From: Bacillus cereus
Lineage (GTDB): Bacteria; Bacillota; Bacilli; Bacillales; Bacillaceae_G
DNA: 64,000 nucleotides
Assembly: GCF_025917685.1 (NCBI RefSeq)
Contig: NZ_CP089518.1
Location: 3,039,001 to 3,103,000 of the forward strand
Reading direction: 5' to 3'
Shown here: positions 8,392 to 17,371 of the stretch, in pieces
How the letters are laid out: each line of letters starts with the position of its first letter
Position numbering within the stretch: position 1 is the first letter of the stretch
The notes under the pieces: model-generated
Database searches by the model: none
Told to the model about the DNA's origin: nothing
What the model saw: only the letters and a program-made list of their open reading frames with translations
Position numbers and translations under genes: made by a program

Positions 8392-9459
8392 TTATTTTCG
8401 ATACCATCCATTAATAACTGCCTCTGCTTCTTTACTATGTATTTGATATGAATGATTACTATCATTTGAGCCAATAAACCATATTGAAAACCCTTTAAAA
8501 TACGGCTTCGGTTCTAATACATCACGGTAAGCACGCCACCCGTTAAGTTGTACATCTTTTGAAAACACATTCGTAACATCTGGGTTCCACGGATTTTGCA
8601 GTCCAAGTTCACGTGCTGGAACGTTAAATCCACCAAAATACACTGGCTTTCCTGTTGTTTTATGTAATTTCTCAAGTTGCTGCACGACATTTTGGCCACG
8701 ATTATATACTGTCGTCGCAAATAAACTTTGTTTTACTTCTTCGTACGATGGATTTCTTTTTCCTGAAACTTCAAACCAACTATCAATACTTACGATGTCC
8801 ACCTTTTTTAAATACGGGCGATTTATTTTTTCCAGAAACTTCGCTTCATAAGATGGATCAAAGCTTGCAGTTAACCACCAGTTCATTTGATACAAAACAT
8901 TTCCTTTATACTGTTTACGAACAAAATCAATTGTATCGCTCCAGTATCCTTCTGCATATTCCATATTCACGAAATTAGAAGCAATCTTGAGTCCATACAC
9001 ATTGTATTTACTAGTAATGGAATCAAAAATATCTTGTAAAACAACCGTTTTCCAATTCCAGAAGAAATCGTTAATATTACTCGGGTTCCATTCCGTCTCT
9101 CCAATATTTCCTTGCTGAATAAACGGGAACGGCTCCACTATAACTTGAATATTACGCTTTAATAATTCTTGAATTAAAATAATAGCTTGTTTCTTTTGCG
9201 CCTGATTAATTACCATATTAGCAGAATTCACATTCGGAATATCAACTTGGATCGGTACATTCACCGTATTTAAATTCAAACGCTCCACATCTGCTAACAC
9301 TTTCGCTACATTGCCTACTTCCCATACCGTTACGTTTCCTGATTTTATTTTTCCAGATTGAACAGTATTTACATCCGCCTGTACCTTTCCTTGGAAACAA
9401 AAAGAAAACAACATGATACACACTCCTAAAATACTTACTAAACTCTTATTTTTCTTCAT
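8392..9459 (-). CDS. exported TIM-barrel glycosidase-like protein (GH113-like)
   Basis: 355 aa from ATG 9459, chosen because GGGAGG lies 7 nt upstream; the ATG at 9486 precedes that site. The signal peptide has core LVSILGVCIMLFSFCF and cleaves near residue 29. The mature region alternates strand and helix with patterns typical of (beta/alpha)8 glycosidases: VIVEPFPF, VYGLKIASNF, YQMNWW, VDIVSIDSWFE, KPVYFGGF and GFSIWFIG. Glu in VEPFP and in the WFEVSG segment are candidate catalytic acids. Family-level assignment to GH113-like is by resemblance only. It probably acts on an extracellular glycan. Confidence 0.6.
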   Translation of the reverse strand: MKKNKSLVSILGVCIMLFSFCFQGKVQADVNTVQSGKIKSGNVTVWEVGNVAKVLADVERLNLNTVNVPIQVDIPNVNSANMVINQAQKKQAIILIQELLKRNIQVIVEPFPFIQQGNIGETEWNPSNINDFFWNWKTVVLQDIFDSITSKYNVYGLKIASNFVNMEYAEGYWSDTIDFVRKQYKGNVLYQMNWWLTASFDPSYEAKFLEKINRPYLKKVDIVSIDSWFEVSGKRNPSYEEVKQSLFATTVYNRGQNVVQQLEKLHKTTGKPVYFGGFNVPARELGLQNPWNPDVTNVFSKDVQLNGWRAYRDVLEPKPYFKGFSIWFIGSNDSNHSYQIHSKEAEAVINGWYRK

Positions 9460-9610
9460 AACTTCCCTCCCTGTAATTTTTGGCATTATTAATTATTTTA
9501 TACAACATTACACATATATTCCAGAAATATATGAAGTGGAATTTTTATTAAAAGAAATACTGTTCAACCTCATTCATTATTTATTCATATCAGCCTCCTA
9601 AAAATAGTAG

Positions 9611-9653
9611 GGAAAATTTCAAAAGAGACCCTTACATATAGTAAAAGTCTCTT
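9611..9653 (-). terminator. intrinsic terminator of the penicillin acylase gene
   Basis: Arms AAGAGACCCTTAC (9623-9635) and GTAAAAGTCTCTT (9641-9653) with two mismatches. The T tract on the minus strand is interrupted, so efficiency is uncertain. Confidence 0.55.
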
Positions 9654-9659
9654 CTAACA

Positions 9660-12056
9660 TTATCGCGGCTTTAAAGTTAATACTTTTCCTTCAATTCCGT
9701 CTGTATTTAAAGTAGTCTTATGATAATCTCCATTGACCCAATCATCTATTTGATCATGATACCAATCGCTTCTAAAATGTCCCGACTGCCCCGGTCCTAC
9801 TATATGATAACCGTTTGACATATCTTTCGTATCAATAACAAATCTCCAAGAAGCACCATGATTTACAATACCGTTATCTCCGTAACTCGCTGCTTGAACG
9901 GTAACTTGACTTCCGCCTATCGGAACTGCTTTCTCACGATTAAATGCAAGTAATGCTAACATACTAGATGATTTCGAAATTGGATGCGTAAAAGCAAGTT
10001 GATGGTAATCGCCCCACTTCCACTCTGCAACATCGGGTCCATATTCCTTCTGTAATTTCTTCATTACATTCTCGTACGATGTATGCACAACTTTCGTGAA
10101 ACCTCCGTACTTCGTAAACCAAGCGCTATTTTCTCCTGCTACTTGTTTTCGAATCAATTCATCAACAACTTGTGACTTCCCTTCAAATAACTCCATCACA
10201 TCTTTCGGTATTTCTTTTGAAAATAACGTATTCGAAATTTCTTTCATTAACAAATGGTATATTAACGGTGCCGCTTCATCTTTACTATCGTAATAATTCC
10301 ACTTTGTTAATTGTTTTACGCCTTCTTTCTCTACTTCATTTAAAGATGCTTTATTTAACTCCTTTAAAAATATAGGAGCAAATTCTTTCCCGTATAAATT
10401 TTTTTGATCCATCTGTAAATCTTCTAAATCTTTCACCGTATATTTTTCCTTCTCTTGTAAAAACTCTTGAATACGCATTTGTCTATATGGTTGCGCCCAC
10501 GTATTACTAATATGGTATGGATAATTATCATCAACAATCTTATTATTTGCAGTTGAAATAAACCCTTGTTTTGGATTTATTACTTTTGGAAGCTGATCAA
10601 ACGGGATATAACCTTCCCATTCATATTCATCTGTCCATCCTGGCACTGGCAAACTACCATCACCTTTTTTACGCACTGGTATATTTCCATTCGCTTTATA
10701 AGCAATTGTGCCGTCGTTTGATGCAAATACAAAGTTTTGAGTTGGTGTATGAAAGTCTTGAAGTGCAGTTTCAAACTCATCCCAATTTTTCGCTTTATTC
10801 ATATTTAGTACAGCCTTTAATTCAGCGGAAGGCTCCAAAGCAGTCCATTTCAAAGCGAATACTGTTTTCGTTTTCTCTTTCCCTTTATCCGCAAACTCTG
10901 AAATGACTGGACCATGCCTCGTAACAGTCACGTTATAAGGAATTGTTTTCCCGCCTTTTACTTTAATAGATTCATCAACAACTGTAGCTTTTTCCCACTT
11001 ATCGTTATACAAAAATTCATTTTCATTATTAGGATTTTTCTTCTCAATATATAAATCTTGCACATCAGGACCTGTATTCGTAACGCCCCATGCTATTTTG
11101 TCATTATGACCTAATATAACACCTGGCACTCCCGCAAAAATAACGCCACTCACATGTAAATCTTTCATTTCAAGTTGTGATTGATACCAAATAGAAGGCG
11201 TCGCAAGAGATAAATGAGGATCATCCGCTAAAATCGGCTTACCAGACGCACTCTTCTCACCGCTTATAACCCAATTATTACTACCATTAAACTCAGGCGG
11301 AATTACCGTTTTTGCAAAACTTTGTGCTACATTCACATTTGTATTTTTCAGTTCAGCTAGCAATCTAGGCGCATCTTTCGGATATGTAGGAAATAGCTCA
11401 TTTGCTTGCTCTTTCGGTAGGTTTTTCAGCGCCCAATATCGAAATGCCTGCCCGTGCCAATGTCCGCCCAAATCAAACGCCATATACTTTCCAATCGTTA
11501 AAGAATCCACAATTGACCATTCAGCAGGCTCATAGCCTAGTAAAGTAAACTCAACCGGCAATATTTTTTCCTGTTTCGCCTCGCGTATAAAAGCGTTCAC
11601 TCCATCAGCAAATGACTGCAAAGCGTATTTCGCTTCCCCATCATATTGACTAACAGACGCTTCTGCCGCTCGCCGTAAACCGAGCGTTCGAAACAACTTA
11701 TCCCTATCAACAGCTGCTTCCCCAACAACCTCACTTAACATTCCAGAAGCTTGCCTTCTACTTAAATCCATTTGGAACAAACGATCTTGCGCTTGTACAT
11801 ACCCTTGCGAGAAATATAAATCATGCGCATTTTCCGCTTTAATATGCGGTACACCTTTACCATCCCGCTTCACCGTAACAGCATGTTGTAAATCATCGAG
11901 ACTTATCGTTCCATCTATCTTCGGCATAGATCTAAGCGTATACAAGTTCAAAAAAATCGCAGCACAAATAACTAACAAAAGAACGATACTACTAGACCAA
12001 ATAAAAATTCTCTTACCCCTAATTCGTTTCTTCTTTATGACGACTTCCATATCCAT
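9660..12056 (-). CDS. penicillin acylase family (N-terminal nucleophile) amidohydrolase
   Basis: 798 aa. A membrane anchor at residues 17-38, then the alpha-chain region starting with VTVKRDGKGVPHIKAEN and YVQAQDRLFQMDL, typical of the family. The spacer ends at Gly258-Ser259 in NGSNNWVISG. Autoproteolysis there would expose Ser259 as catalytic N-terminal serine of the beta chain. Downstream motifs ADDPHLSL, WGVTNTGPDVQDLY and a QNFVFAS segment match the beta chain. It acts outside the cell on N-acyl compounds; natural substrates may include acyl-homoserine lactones or beta-lactams (inference). AAGGAGGGG precedes ATG. Monocistronic. Confidence 0.92.
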   Translation of the reverse strand: MDMEVVIKKKRIRGKRIFIWSSSIVLLLVICAAIFLNLYTLRSMPKIDGTISLDDLQHAVTVKRDGKGVPHIKAENAHDLYFSQGYVQAQDRLFQMDLSRRQASGMLSEVVGEAAVDRDKLFRTLGLRRAAEASVSQYDGEAKYALQSFADGVNAFIREAKQEKILPVEFTLLGYEPAEWSIVDSLTIGKYMAFDLGGHWHGQAFRYWALKNLPKEQANELFPTYPKDAPRLLAELKNTNVNVAQSFAKTVIPPEFNGSNNWVISGEKSASGKPILADDPHLSLATPSIWYQSQLEMKDLHVSGVIFAGVPGVILGHNDKIAWGVTNTGPDVQDLYIEKKNPNNENEFLYNDKWEKATVVDESIKVKGGKTIPYNVTVTRHGPVISEFADKGKEKTKTVFALKWTALEPSAELKAVLNMNKAKNWDEFETALQDFHTPTQNFVFASNDGTIAYKANGNIPVRKKGDGSLPVPGWTDEYEWEGYIPFDQLPKVINPKQGFISTANNKIVDDNYPYHISNTWAQPYRQMRIQEFLQEKEKYTVKDLEDLQMDQKNLYGKEFAPIFLKELNKASLNEVEKEGVKQLTKWNYYDSKDEAAPLIYHLLMKEISNTLFSKEIPKDVMELFEGKSQVVDELIRKQVAGENSAWFTKYGGFTKVVHTSYENVMKKLQKEYGPDVAEWKWGDYHQLAFTHPISKSSSMLALLAFNREKAVPIGGSQVTVQAASYGDNGIVNHGASWRFVIDTKDMSNGYHIVGPGQSGHFRSDWYHDQIDDWVNGDYHKTTLNTDGIEGKVLTLKPR

Positions 12057-12135
12057 ATAACCCCTCCTTTCTCAAACTATTCGCTTCTATCGTGAAAGAA
12101 CCTTTTAGAAAAGAAAAAATCCTTGCTCTCTCATA

Positions 12136-12912
12136 CTATGGATCATACAAACTGAATACCGCTCTCGTACGCACTACGTCCTTTCCTTTACTGAATTTTA
12201 CTCGTCCTTTCTTACACCAATTCCTCAAAATCGCCTTTACATAAGCGAACGTTCCCTTATTATTTTCAAACGCAATTTTAAGTGCCTCTAGTACTCTATC
12301 TCCTGAAATCCTTTGCATCCATTCCTTTAATTCCTTCACGATATATGGAGTTAGACTACTTATATTTTGTTCGTAAAATTTGTAGACTTCACTTTGCGGA
12401 GTGGCATCCTCTACTATTTCTATTTCTACCTCTTCTGCCTCTTCATTCTCTTGAATAATCCCTTGTTGTGAATTACTACTAACCTCTTCCTCTGGCATAC
12501 CAAAATACTGAAGTAATAATGGAATCTTGCATTCTTCTTCAAGACATTTACGCAAAAACTTATGTAGGAACTCTTTACTTTTCACCATTTTCAGCTCACG
12601 TAATACACATTTCTCTATGTTCGCATTAAAAATAGGATTATAGTGTAGCCAATTCATAATGAATAACTCTTTCGTTTCCGCATCATATAAAATCTTCCCG
12701 TATTCCACAAACCGGTTCAATAACTTCTCAACAGTCTCCATACTGTAACCAGTCTCAAGCTCTGCCAAACACTTCGGTAATATGTAAATACCACATTGCT
12801 TCGTCTTCGTACCAGTTAACAAATATATGTAAAAATAACGCTCTTCTGGCGTTAAATCTAAAATGAATTCATCTTGCCAAAAGTTCACCTGCACATTACG
12901 GTACACTGCCAT
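12136..12912 (-). CDS. DnaD-like domain replication protein
   Basis: 258 aa. The N-terminal winged-helix portion (residues 1-105) reads like phage and plasmid replication initiators (VNFWQDEFILDLTPEERYFYIYLLT). An acidic linker (about 150-170) is followed by a C-terminal DnaD/DnaB2 domain (about 175-245) with the conserved IVKELKEWM and YVKAILRNWCKKG pattern. Chromosomal DnaD is essential in primosome loading; this looks like the accessory DnaD-like paralogue common in the B. cereus group or a domesticated phage gene. No phage neighbours are present. GGGAGGG precedes ATG. Confidence 0.85.
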   Translation of the reverse strand: MAVYRNVQVNFWQDEFILDLTPEERYFYIYLLTGTKTKQCGIYILPKCLAELETGYSMETVEKLLNRFVEYGKILYDAETKELFIMNWLHYNPIFNANIEKCVLRELKMVKSKEFLHKFLRKCLEEECKIPLLLQYFGMPEEEVSSNSQQGIIQENEEAEEVEIEIVEDATPQSEVYKFYEQNISSLTPYIVKELKEWMQRISGDRVLEALKIAFENNKGTFAYVKAILRNWCKKGRVKFSKGKDVVRTRAVFSLYDP

Positions 12913-13251
12913 CAGTTTCCCTCCCGCTCTTTACTAGTAAAAAGGAAAATTCCAATCCTTCAATATAAATATAGGAATGAGTAAACGGTTTTGGCATTCG
13001 ATTTCCAATTTTTTTTACTACTACTACGCCGGTTTTATTTTTTCGCACTTGTTTTGTTCTTGTAGTTGTTCTTGTAGTTGTTTTTGTTTTTTCTTAATGA
13101 TTTATTACTTGGTAGGTGCTTATGAGGGGCTTTGAAGGGGCTTATATAGTGTTTTCATTCCCCTCTTATCTGATATCTAATTACAAATGTCTCCAACAAT
13201 CTTCATACATTGCAGACAACCATTATGATTCACCTGCTCATATTTACCCGA
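12913..13251. other. intergenic region, low-complexity
   Basis: No gene seen. It contains imperfect repeats of TTCTTGTAGTTG (13057-13084) and two close copies of AGGGGCTT (13123-13142). The first part must hold the promoter of the DnaD-like gene. Confidence 0.4.
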
Positions 13252-13293
13252 AAACAAAAAGCACTTGTTGCCTTCATAGACAATTCAGTGCTT
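13252..13293 (-). terminator. intrinsic terminator of the TetR gene
   Basis: Arms around AAGCACT/AGTGCTT (13259 and 13293) with an internal imperfect stem. The minus strand continues TTTTTGTTTTC. Confidence 0.7.
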
Positions 13294-13349
13294 AAGGTTG
13301 AAAGTTTATAAATAAGAGTGTCTATAATCGACATAGTTGATTGAAATAT

Positions 13350-13931
13350 TTATTTTAGTAACGATAATATGATACATACCGTATTATCTACAACTGAACG
13401 TTCTGGGCGAGATTTCATTAACACTGTTAATCCAATTAATGAAGTGACTAGCGTTTGCGCCAATGCTTTAGCATTCACATCACTTTGCAGTTCTCCAGAC
13501 TGAATACCTTTGGCGATTAATTCTTGAAATATAATTGCAAGGTACATTTGATGTTCTCTAGTCAACACTTCAAATTTTTCATTATGAGGAGAAAGCTCAA
13601 CCATTGTGTTAATACAAAAACAGCCTTTATTTGATTCTCTTTTATATTCCTCTTCCACCATATTTTCAAAAAATGTACGAATGGCCTCTTTTACAGATCG
13701 TTCTTTTTGAAGTTTTGTTCGAATGCTGGTCGCATGTATATTTATGTATCTCCGTAATGCAGCTTCAAACAGCCCTTCTTTATCACCAAATGCCGCATAT
13801 AAACTCGGTCTTTGTATTTCCATTTTAGCAGTTAGATCACTTAATGAAGTAGCAGCGTATCCTTTCTCCCAAAAAAGTTGCATAGCAGCATCCAAAGCTT
13901 TTTCTTTATCAAATTCGCGTAGTCGAGCCAT
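13350..13931 (-). CDS. TetR/AcrR-family repressor of the divergent MFS pump
   Basis: 193 aa. An N-terminal TetR HTH (residues 5-50) with FDKEKALDAAMQLFWEKGY, TSLSDLTAKM and PSLYAAFGDKEGLF, then a ligand-binding domain containing GCFCINTMVEL, a motif of the YxaF/LmrA-like TetR subgroup. It is divergent from an MFS exporter, with two similar palindromes in the shared promoter region (13986-13997 and 14102-14128). It most likely represses both itself and the pump until a drug-like ligand binds. Confidence 0.92.
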   Translation of the reverse strand: MARLREFDKEKALDAAMQLFWEKGYAATSLSDLTAKMEIQRPSLYAAFGDKEGLFEAALRRYINIHATSIRTKLQKERSVKEAIRTFFENMVEEEYKRESNKGCFCINTMVELSPHNEKFEVLTREHQMYLAIIFQELIAKGIQSGELQSDVNAKALAQTLVTSLIGLTVLMKSRPERSVVDNTVCIILSLLK

Positions 13932-13985
13932 TTAACCCCTCCTCTTTTTTCACCTGTTTTCTAAATTACAAATCACGTTTTTATG

Positions 13986-13997
13986 TACCAATCAGTA
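13986..13997. promoter_or_regulatory. candidate TetR operator, TetR-gene side
   Basis: TACCAATCAGTA matches the stronger palindrome core TACCGTTCGGTA at 9 of 12 positions. It lies 55 bp upstream of the TetR start codon. Confidence 0.45.
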
Positions 13998-14101
13998 TAT
14001 TATATATCGTATTAAATTATAAATAATATGTCAAAAAAACTGAAATTACTTTACAATTCATTTGACATATTAACTTATCCCTGATTATATTTTATTTAAG
14101 A

Positions 14102-14128
14102 AATAACATACCGTTCGGTACATTATTT
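14102..14128. promoter_or_regulatory. candidate TetR operator, pump side
   Basis: The core TACCGTTCGGTA (14109-14120) is flanked symmetrically by AAATAA and TTATTT, giving a near-complete palindrome. It lies 24 bp upstream of the MFS start, where a bound repressor would block transcription. Confidence 0.6.
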
Positions 14129-14151
14129 CAAAGACAAAAGGAGATGATATT

Positions 14152-15399
14152 ATGGATGCTAAAGAAAAAATGACAACTGCTCTTACTCAGAATAATGATC
14201 AGTTTCAACTCCCTATCAATACAATCATGCCCCGCTATATAATTCTATTATTTTCAATAGCTTGTGGGATGGCTGTGGCGAATATATACTTCGCTCACCC
14301 TCTACTTGATTCTTTATCCAATGAGTTTAAGATCAACCATTCAACTATTGGTGTCGTTATTACTATTACTCAAGTTTGTTATGCACTCGGATTACTTTTA
14401 TTAGTTCCACTTGGTGATTTATTAAACCAAAAAAGACTTATTATTGTTCAAATGCTTTTATCCGTTTTCGCTTTAATTGTGATCGGAGTCGCTCCTTCAA
14501 GTACCGTACTTTTTATAGGTATGGCCTTAGTCGGAATTCTTGCAACTGTTACGCAGACACTCGTTGCTTACGCATCCATTTTAGCTAATCCAAAAGACCG
14601 TGGGCGAATAGTAGGTTTCGTCACGAGTGGTGTCGTAATAGGAATTCTACTTGCACGTACATTTGCCGGAACATTAACAGATCTAGCTGGATGGCGTTCC
14701 GTTTATCTTACCTCTGCTGTACTTATGCTCTTCGTAATTGGTTTGTTATATCGTAATTTACCTAATCTTGAACATAAAAAAACAGCTATGACCTATCGTA
14801 AATTATTACATTCCGTTCTCTTATTATTTGTAGAAGAGCGCCTCTTACGCATTCGCGGAATATTAGCATTGCTCATTTTCACTTCATTCAGTATTTTATG
14901 GACTTCATTAGTTTTACCTTTAAGTGCTGCACCATATAATCTATCACATACAGCTATCGGAGCATTTGGTCTTGCTGGAGTTGCTGGTGCATTAGCTGCC
15001 ACTAAGGCCGGACAACTTGCTGATCGCGGATTCAGAGAAAGAACTACTGGCATAGCCTTATCCTTATTATTACTTTCATGGCTCCTCATTAAATTAATGA
15101 ACCATTCTCTATTCCTACTTGTTACCGGCGTTATCCTTTTAGATTTAGCTGTGCAAGCTGTACATGTCACGAACCAAAGTATACTTTTCACAGTGCGTCC
15201 TGAAGCAAGAAGTCGGCTCACTGCTAGTTATATGATTTTCTATTCTATCGGCAGTGCTACAGGTGCCATTCTTTCCACAAACATTTATGCAAGCTACGGA
15301 TGGAACGGAGTTTGTATATTAGGTGCATCCGTTAGTGCTTGTGCTCTTTTATTCTGGGCAATGACCTTACGACGATCATCAAAACTAAAAGAAGAATAA
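14152..15399 (+). CDS. MFS multidrug-type exporter
   Basis: 415 aa with about 12 membrane helices starting near residue 25. The loop between helices 2 and 3 has GDLLNQKRLI, and the periplasmic and cytoplasmic patterns NIYFAHPLL and GWRSVYLTSAVL are typical of the drug/H+ antiporter group related to YgaY-like proteins. It is controlled by the divergent TetR gene. GGAGATG precedes ATG. Substrate unknown. Confidence 0.9.
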   Translation: MDAKEKMTTALTQNNDQFQLPINTIMPRYIILLFSIACGMAVANIYFAHPLLDSLSNEFKINHSTIGVVITITQVCYALGLLLLVPLGDLLNQKRLIIVQMLLSVFALIVIGVAPSSTVLFIGMALVGILATVTQTLVAYASILANPKDRGRIVGFVTSGVVIGILLARTFAGTLTDLAGWRSVYLTSAVLMLFVIGLLYRNLPNLEHKKTAMTYRKLLHSVLLLFVEERLLRIRGILALLIFTSFSILWTSLVLPLSAAPYNLSHTAIGAFGLAGVAGALAATKAGQLADRGFRERTTGIALSLLLLSWLLIKLMNHSLFLLVTGVILLDLAVQAVHVTNQSILFTVRPEARSRLTASYMIFYSIGSATGAILSTNIYASYGWNGVCILGASVSACALLFWAMTLRRSSKLKEE

Positions 15400-15440
15400 T
15401 TCATTTGTGTATTTTTTAATACGTGTTTTTCTACAAGGCT

Positions 15441-15537
15441 ATAAAGTGAAACTTTGATCAGTGAGGGTTTTGCTCATCCCCCCGCTGATTATTAGCCTAC
15501 ACCAATCGGGCGTTTACGGGCCCCACAAATAGCCGGA
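15441..15537 (+). repeat. bcr-type dispersed repeat, copy 2
   Basis: Begins ATAAAGTGAAACTTTGATCAG, then a GGG..CCCCC hairpin, then the blocks TGATTATTAGCC, ACCAATCGGGCGTTTACGGG and AAATAGCCGG. Truncated or variant at the right end. It lies just after the MFS gene and probably acts as its terminator. Confidence 0.75.
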
Positions 15538-15563
15538 AAAAATAGCATTTACTTTTTAACATA

Positions 15564-15600
15564 AATCAACGGCATTTTTATATTAAAAATGCCGTTGATT
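15564..15600. terminator. perfect 17-bp inverted repeat
   Basis: Arms AATCAACGGCATTTTTA (15564-15580) and its exact complement (15584-15600). It lies 65 bp past the stop of the minus-strand lipoprotein gene and may terminate it, though no long T run follows. Confidence 0.5.
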
Positions 15601-15665
15601 CCAAATTCTATGTATGCGATTCGCCATTTCATGATAATAGATCATATACTAGCGAAATACATCTA

Positions 15666-16124
15666 TTACAAATTACCTTTAACTTTTCCAACAATCTCGT
15701 TTATCGTATTTCGATCTAGCTTGTCACTAATTTCGTATGGCTCACGATCTCCTACTAATTGTACGCCTACGATGTCGTTGCGGTCCTTACCGTATTGCAC
15801 TTCAATAATAGATCCGCGCTCTATTTGTTTCCAAATGTAACCTGCTTCATCTTTATTGTCTAATGTAATACAGTCCTCAATGTTTTCATTAATTCCAATT
15901 AACATATTATCGTCAATATACCCAATTTCGTACTGTTGACGTTCTTTCGCTTTTCCGCTTACTAATATACCCGCGCTACCATATGAGTAATCCATATAGT
16001 CCTTTTGCTCCGTTTGTACCGCTTTCGGCTCTTGTACTTCAGTTTTTTCAGTAGTCCCACAACCGGTAAAAAGACCGATTGGCATAACTGCAGTTAATAT
16101 TACTCTAGTAAATTTCTTTATCAT
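15666..16124 (-). CDS. small lipoprotein of unknown function
   Basis: 152 aa. A lipoprotein signal peptide with lipobox LFTGC (Cys22). The mature part starts with a short charged linker (TTEKTEVQEPKAVQTEQ), then a small mixed alpha/beta domain without recognised motifs. Anchored on the outer face of the membrane. Function unknown. Confidence 0.75.
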   Translation of the reverse strand: MIKKFTRVILTAVMPIGLFTGCGTTEKTEVQEPKAVQTEQKDYMDYSYGSAGILVSGKAKERQQYEIGYIDDNMLIGINENIEDCITLDNKDEAGYIWKQIERGSIIEVQYGKDRNDIVGVQLVGDREPYEISDKLDRNTINEIVGKVKGNL

Positions 16125-16242
16125 TTATAACTAACCTCACATGATTAAGTTTTAGTTTCATTTATTGCTTTATTAAAAGATAACATGACAGCGCGAAGAA
16201 AAAGCCGAATAAAAAATATTTTTTACATTTCCCACTTATATA

Positions 16243-16270
16243 AAGGACTAGGCCATTTAAACCTAGTCCC
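16243..16270 (-). terminator. small hairpin downstream of the 107-aa protein gene
   Basis: GGACTAGG (16245-16252) pairs with CCTAGTCC (16262-16269). T-poor tail; weak terminator candidate. Confidence 0.35.
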
Positions 16271-16369
16271 TACATAACTTTAACTTTTCTTTACATGCTT
16301 AATGATGCTTCATTCTTATTTCTTTACTATACCCTGTACAACTTATATGTTAGAAACTTCTTCTTTCAT

Positions 16370-16449
16370 TTTATCCCGCATTAACGCCCGATTGGTGCGG
16401 GATAATAATCAGTGGGGGATGCCCCCCGCTGATTAAAGTTTCACTTTAT
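16370..16449 (-). repeat. bcr-type dispersed repeat, copy 3 (short)
   Basis: TTTATCCCGCATTAACGCCCG at one end and GATTAAAGTTTCACTTTAT at the other, with the central AATCAGTGGGGG hairpin. It lacks the GGTGGGAG stem of the long copies. It overlaps the last 17 bases of the neighbouring coding sequence. Confidence 0.8.
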
Positions 16450-16756
16450 ATACCCTATCTCTTTTCTCATCATTCTTGATAAAAGTAAGCTTCCCTTCCG
16501 TCACAAAACCTTCTAATAGTAAGCATACTTGTCCATATGCTTTTGGCTTATTCGTTGTGAATCTTTCATCTGATATTTTACCAGCTCGTATTAATTGTTC
16601 GCATAGCTCCAGTGCACTTATTTCTTCGGCATTCATTAATTCTAATATATCTTTTTGCAATGGTGATAAAGGTTCAGGTATCTCGGCTACCTCTACCTTT
16701 TCTTGTTTATTTTCTTTTTCGTCTTCAAATAAATCTTCAAATGAAATTTGATTCAT
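16433..16756 (-). CDS. small acidic protein of unknown function with a winged-helix-like C-terminus
   Basis: 107 aa. Acidic N-terminal 30 residues, then a segment from about residue 33 (LQKDILELMNAEEISALELCEQLI..GKI) that resembles a small winged helix. No family confidently recognised (a DUF3895-like resemblance is possible). The C-terminal residues YKVKL and the TAA stop are encoded inside the adjoining bcr-like repeat (TAT AAA GTG AAA CTT TAA), so the original C-terminus may have been replaced. Confidence 0.7.
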   Translation of the reverse strand: MNQISFEDLFEDEKENKQEKVEVAEIPEPLSPLQKDILELMNAEEISALELCEQLIRAGKISDERFTTNKPKAYGQVCLLLEGFVTEGKLTFIKNDEKRDRVYKVKL

Positions 16757-17158
16757 TACATCTTTTCCTTTCTCATAACGAATTTGCTTAACATGAACTG
16801 AATCCTATATGTACTAGAACTTTTACATTTAGTTATTGTTATGTAGTCCTTACCTCTTTACATAAATTTTATAACACATGTGCATTATTTTACGTAGTAT
16901 ATTCCCATTATACCAAATATACGTTCTGTCATCTATTGCGGAATTCTTTATTGTTGAACTGAAAGCAATAGTAAACATCCAGTGCACAAATCATGCTAAC
17001 AAAAAACACTGCTAATCGCATTGTTTGAGCTATCTCCACATGTCTATCAAGCTAAGAAAAACGAACATCCAAAATAAAAAAGCGAGGTTACTATTGTAGT
17101 ACCTGAAAAGCAGACAGTCTTTAAGACCTAGTTAAGCAAGTATTCTATGTTGCGAATG
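16757..17158. other. intergenic region with possible gene relics
   Basis: No intact gene. A CTATCAAGCTAAG motif at about 17045 matches one end of the second repeat family described at 27821. Just downstream, short in-frame stretches such as VTIVVPEKQTVFKT (about 17079-17129) look coding-like and may be a decayed gene. Confidence 0.3.
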
Positions 17159-17192
17159 AAAAAGGATCTGATATGAATATCAGATCCTTTTT
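17159..17192. terminator. bidirectional terminator
   Basis: Perfect 16-bp stem (AAAAAGGATCTGATAT and complement) with a 2-base loop gap; T runs on both strands. Confidence 0.8.
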
Positions 17193-17203
17193 CACTGCTT
17201 CTT

Positions 17204-17314
17204 TTATAAATTTAATTTCTTGATACATACATCGTTCCACACGATTACTGGTTCATACGTACTCAAATTATCATACACAGTTTTTACAATACTAGGCGGA
17301 AGGTTAACACATCC
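17204..17314 (-). pseudogene. C-terminal fragment resembling an L,D-transpeptidase
   Basis: The minus frame reads a stop, then GCVNLPPSIVKTVYDNLSTY, then EPVIVWND and 10 more residues to a stop. The GCVxL block followed by a helix and a PVIVW strand resembles the catalytic-Cys end of YkuD-type L,D-transpeptidases. Everything upstream of the Cys is missing or frameshifted. It lies next to a VanY-like carboxypeptidase, so an ancestral cell-wall gene cluster is plausible. The family assignment rests on a short segment. Confidence 0.4.
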
Positions 17315-17371
17315 TCAGATCCACCTTTTCCTGTGGCAGTGCATAATGTTTAATAGAATTAAAGCATATTT

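Noticed and set aside
12136..12912. Prophage signature from the DnaD-like gene
   Set aside because: No integrase, structural, lysis or attachment-site sequences nearby.
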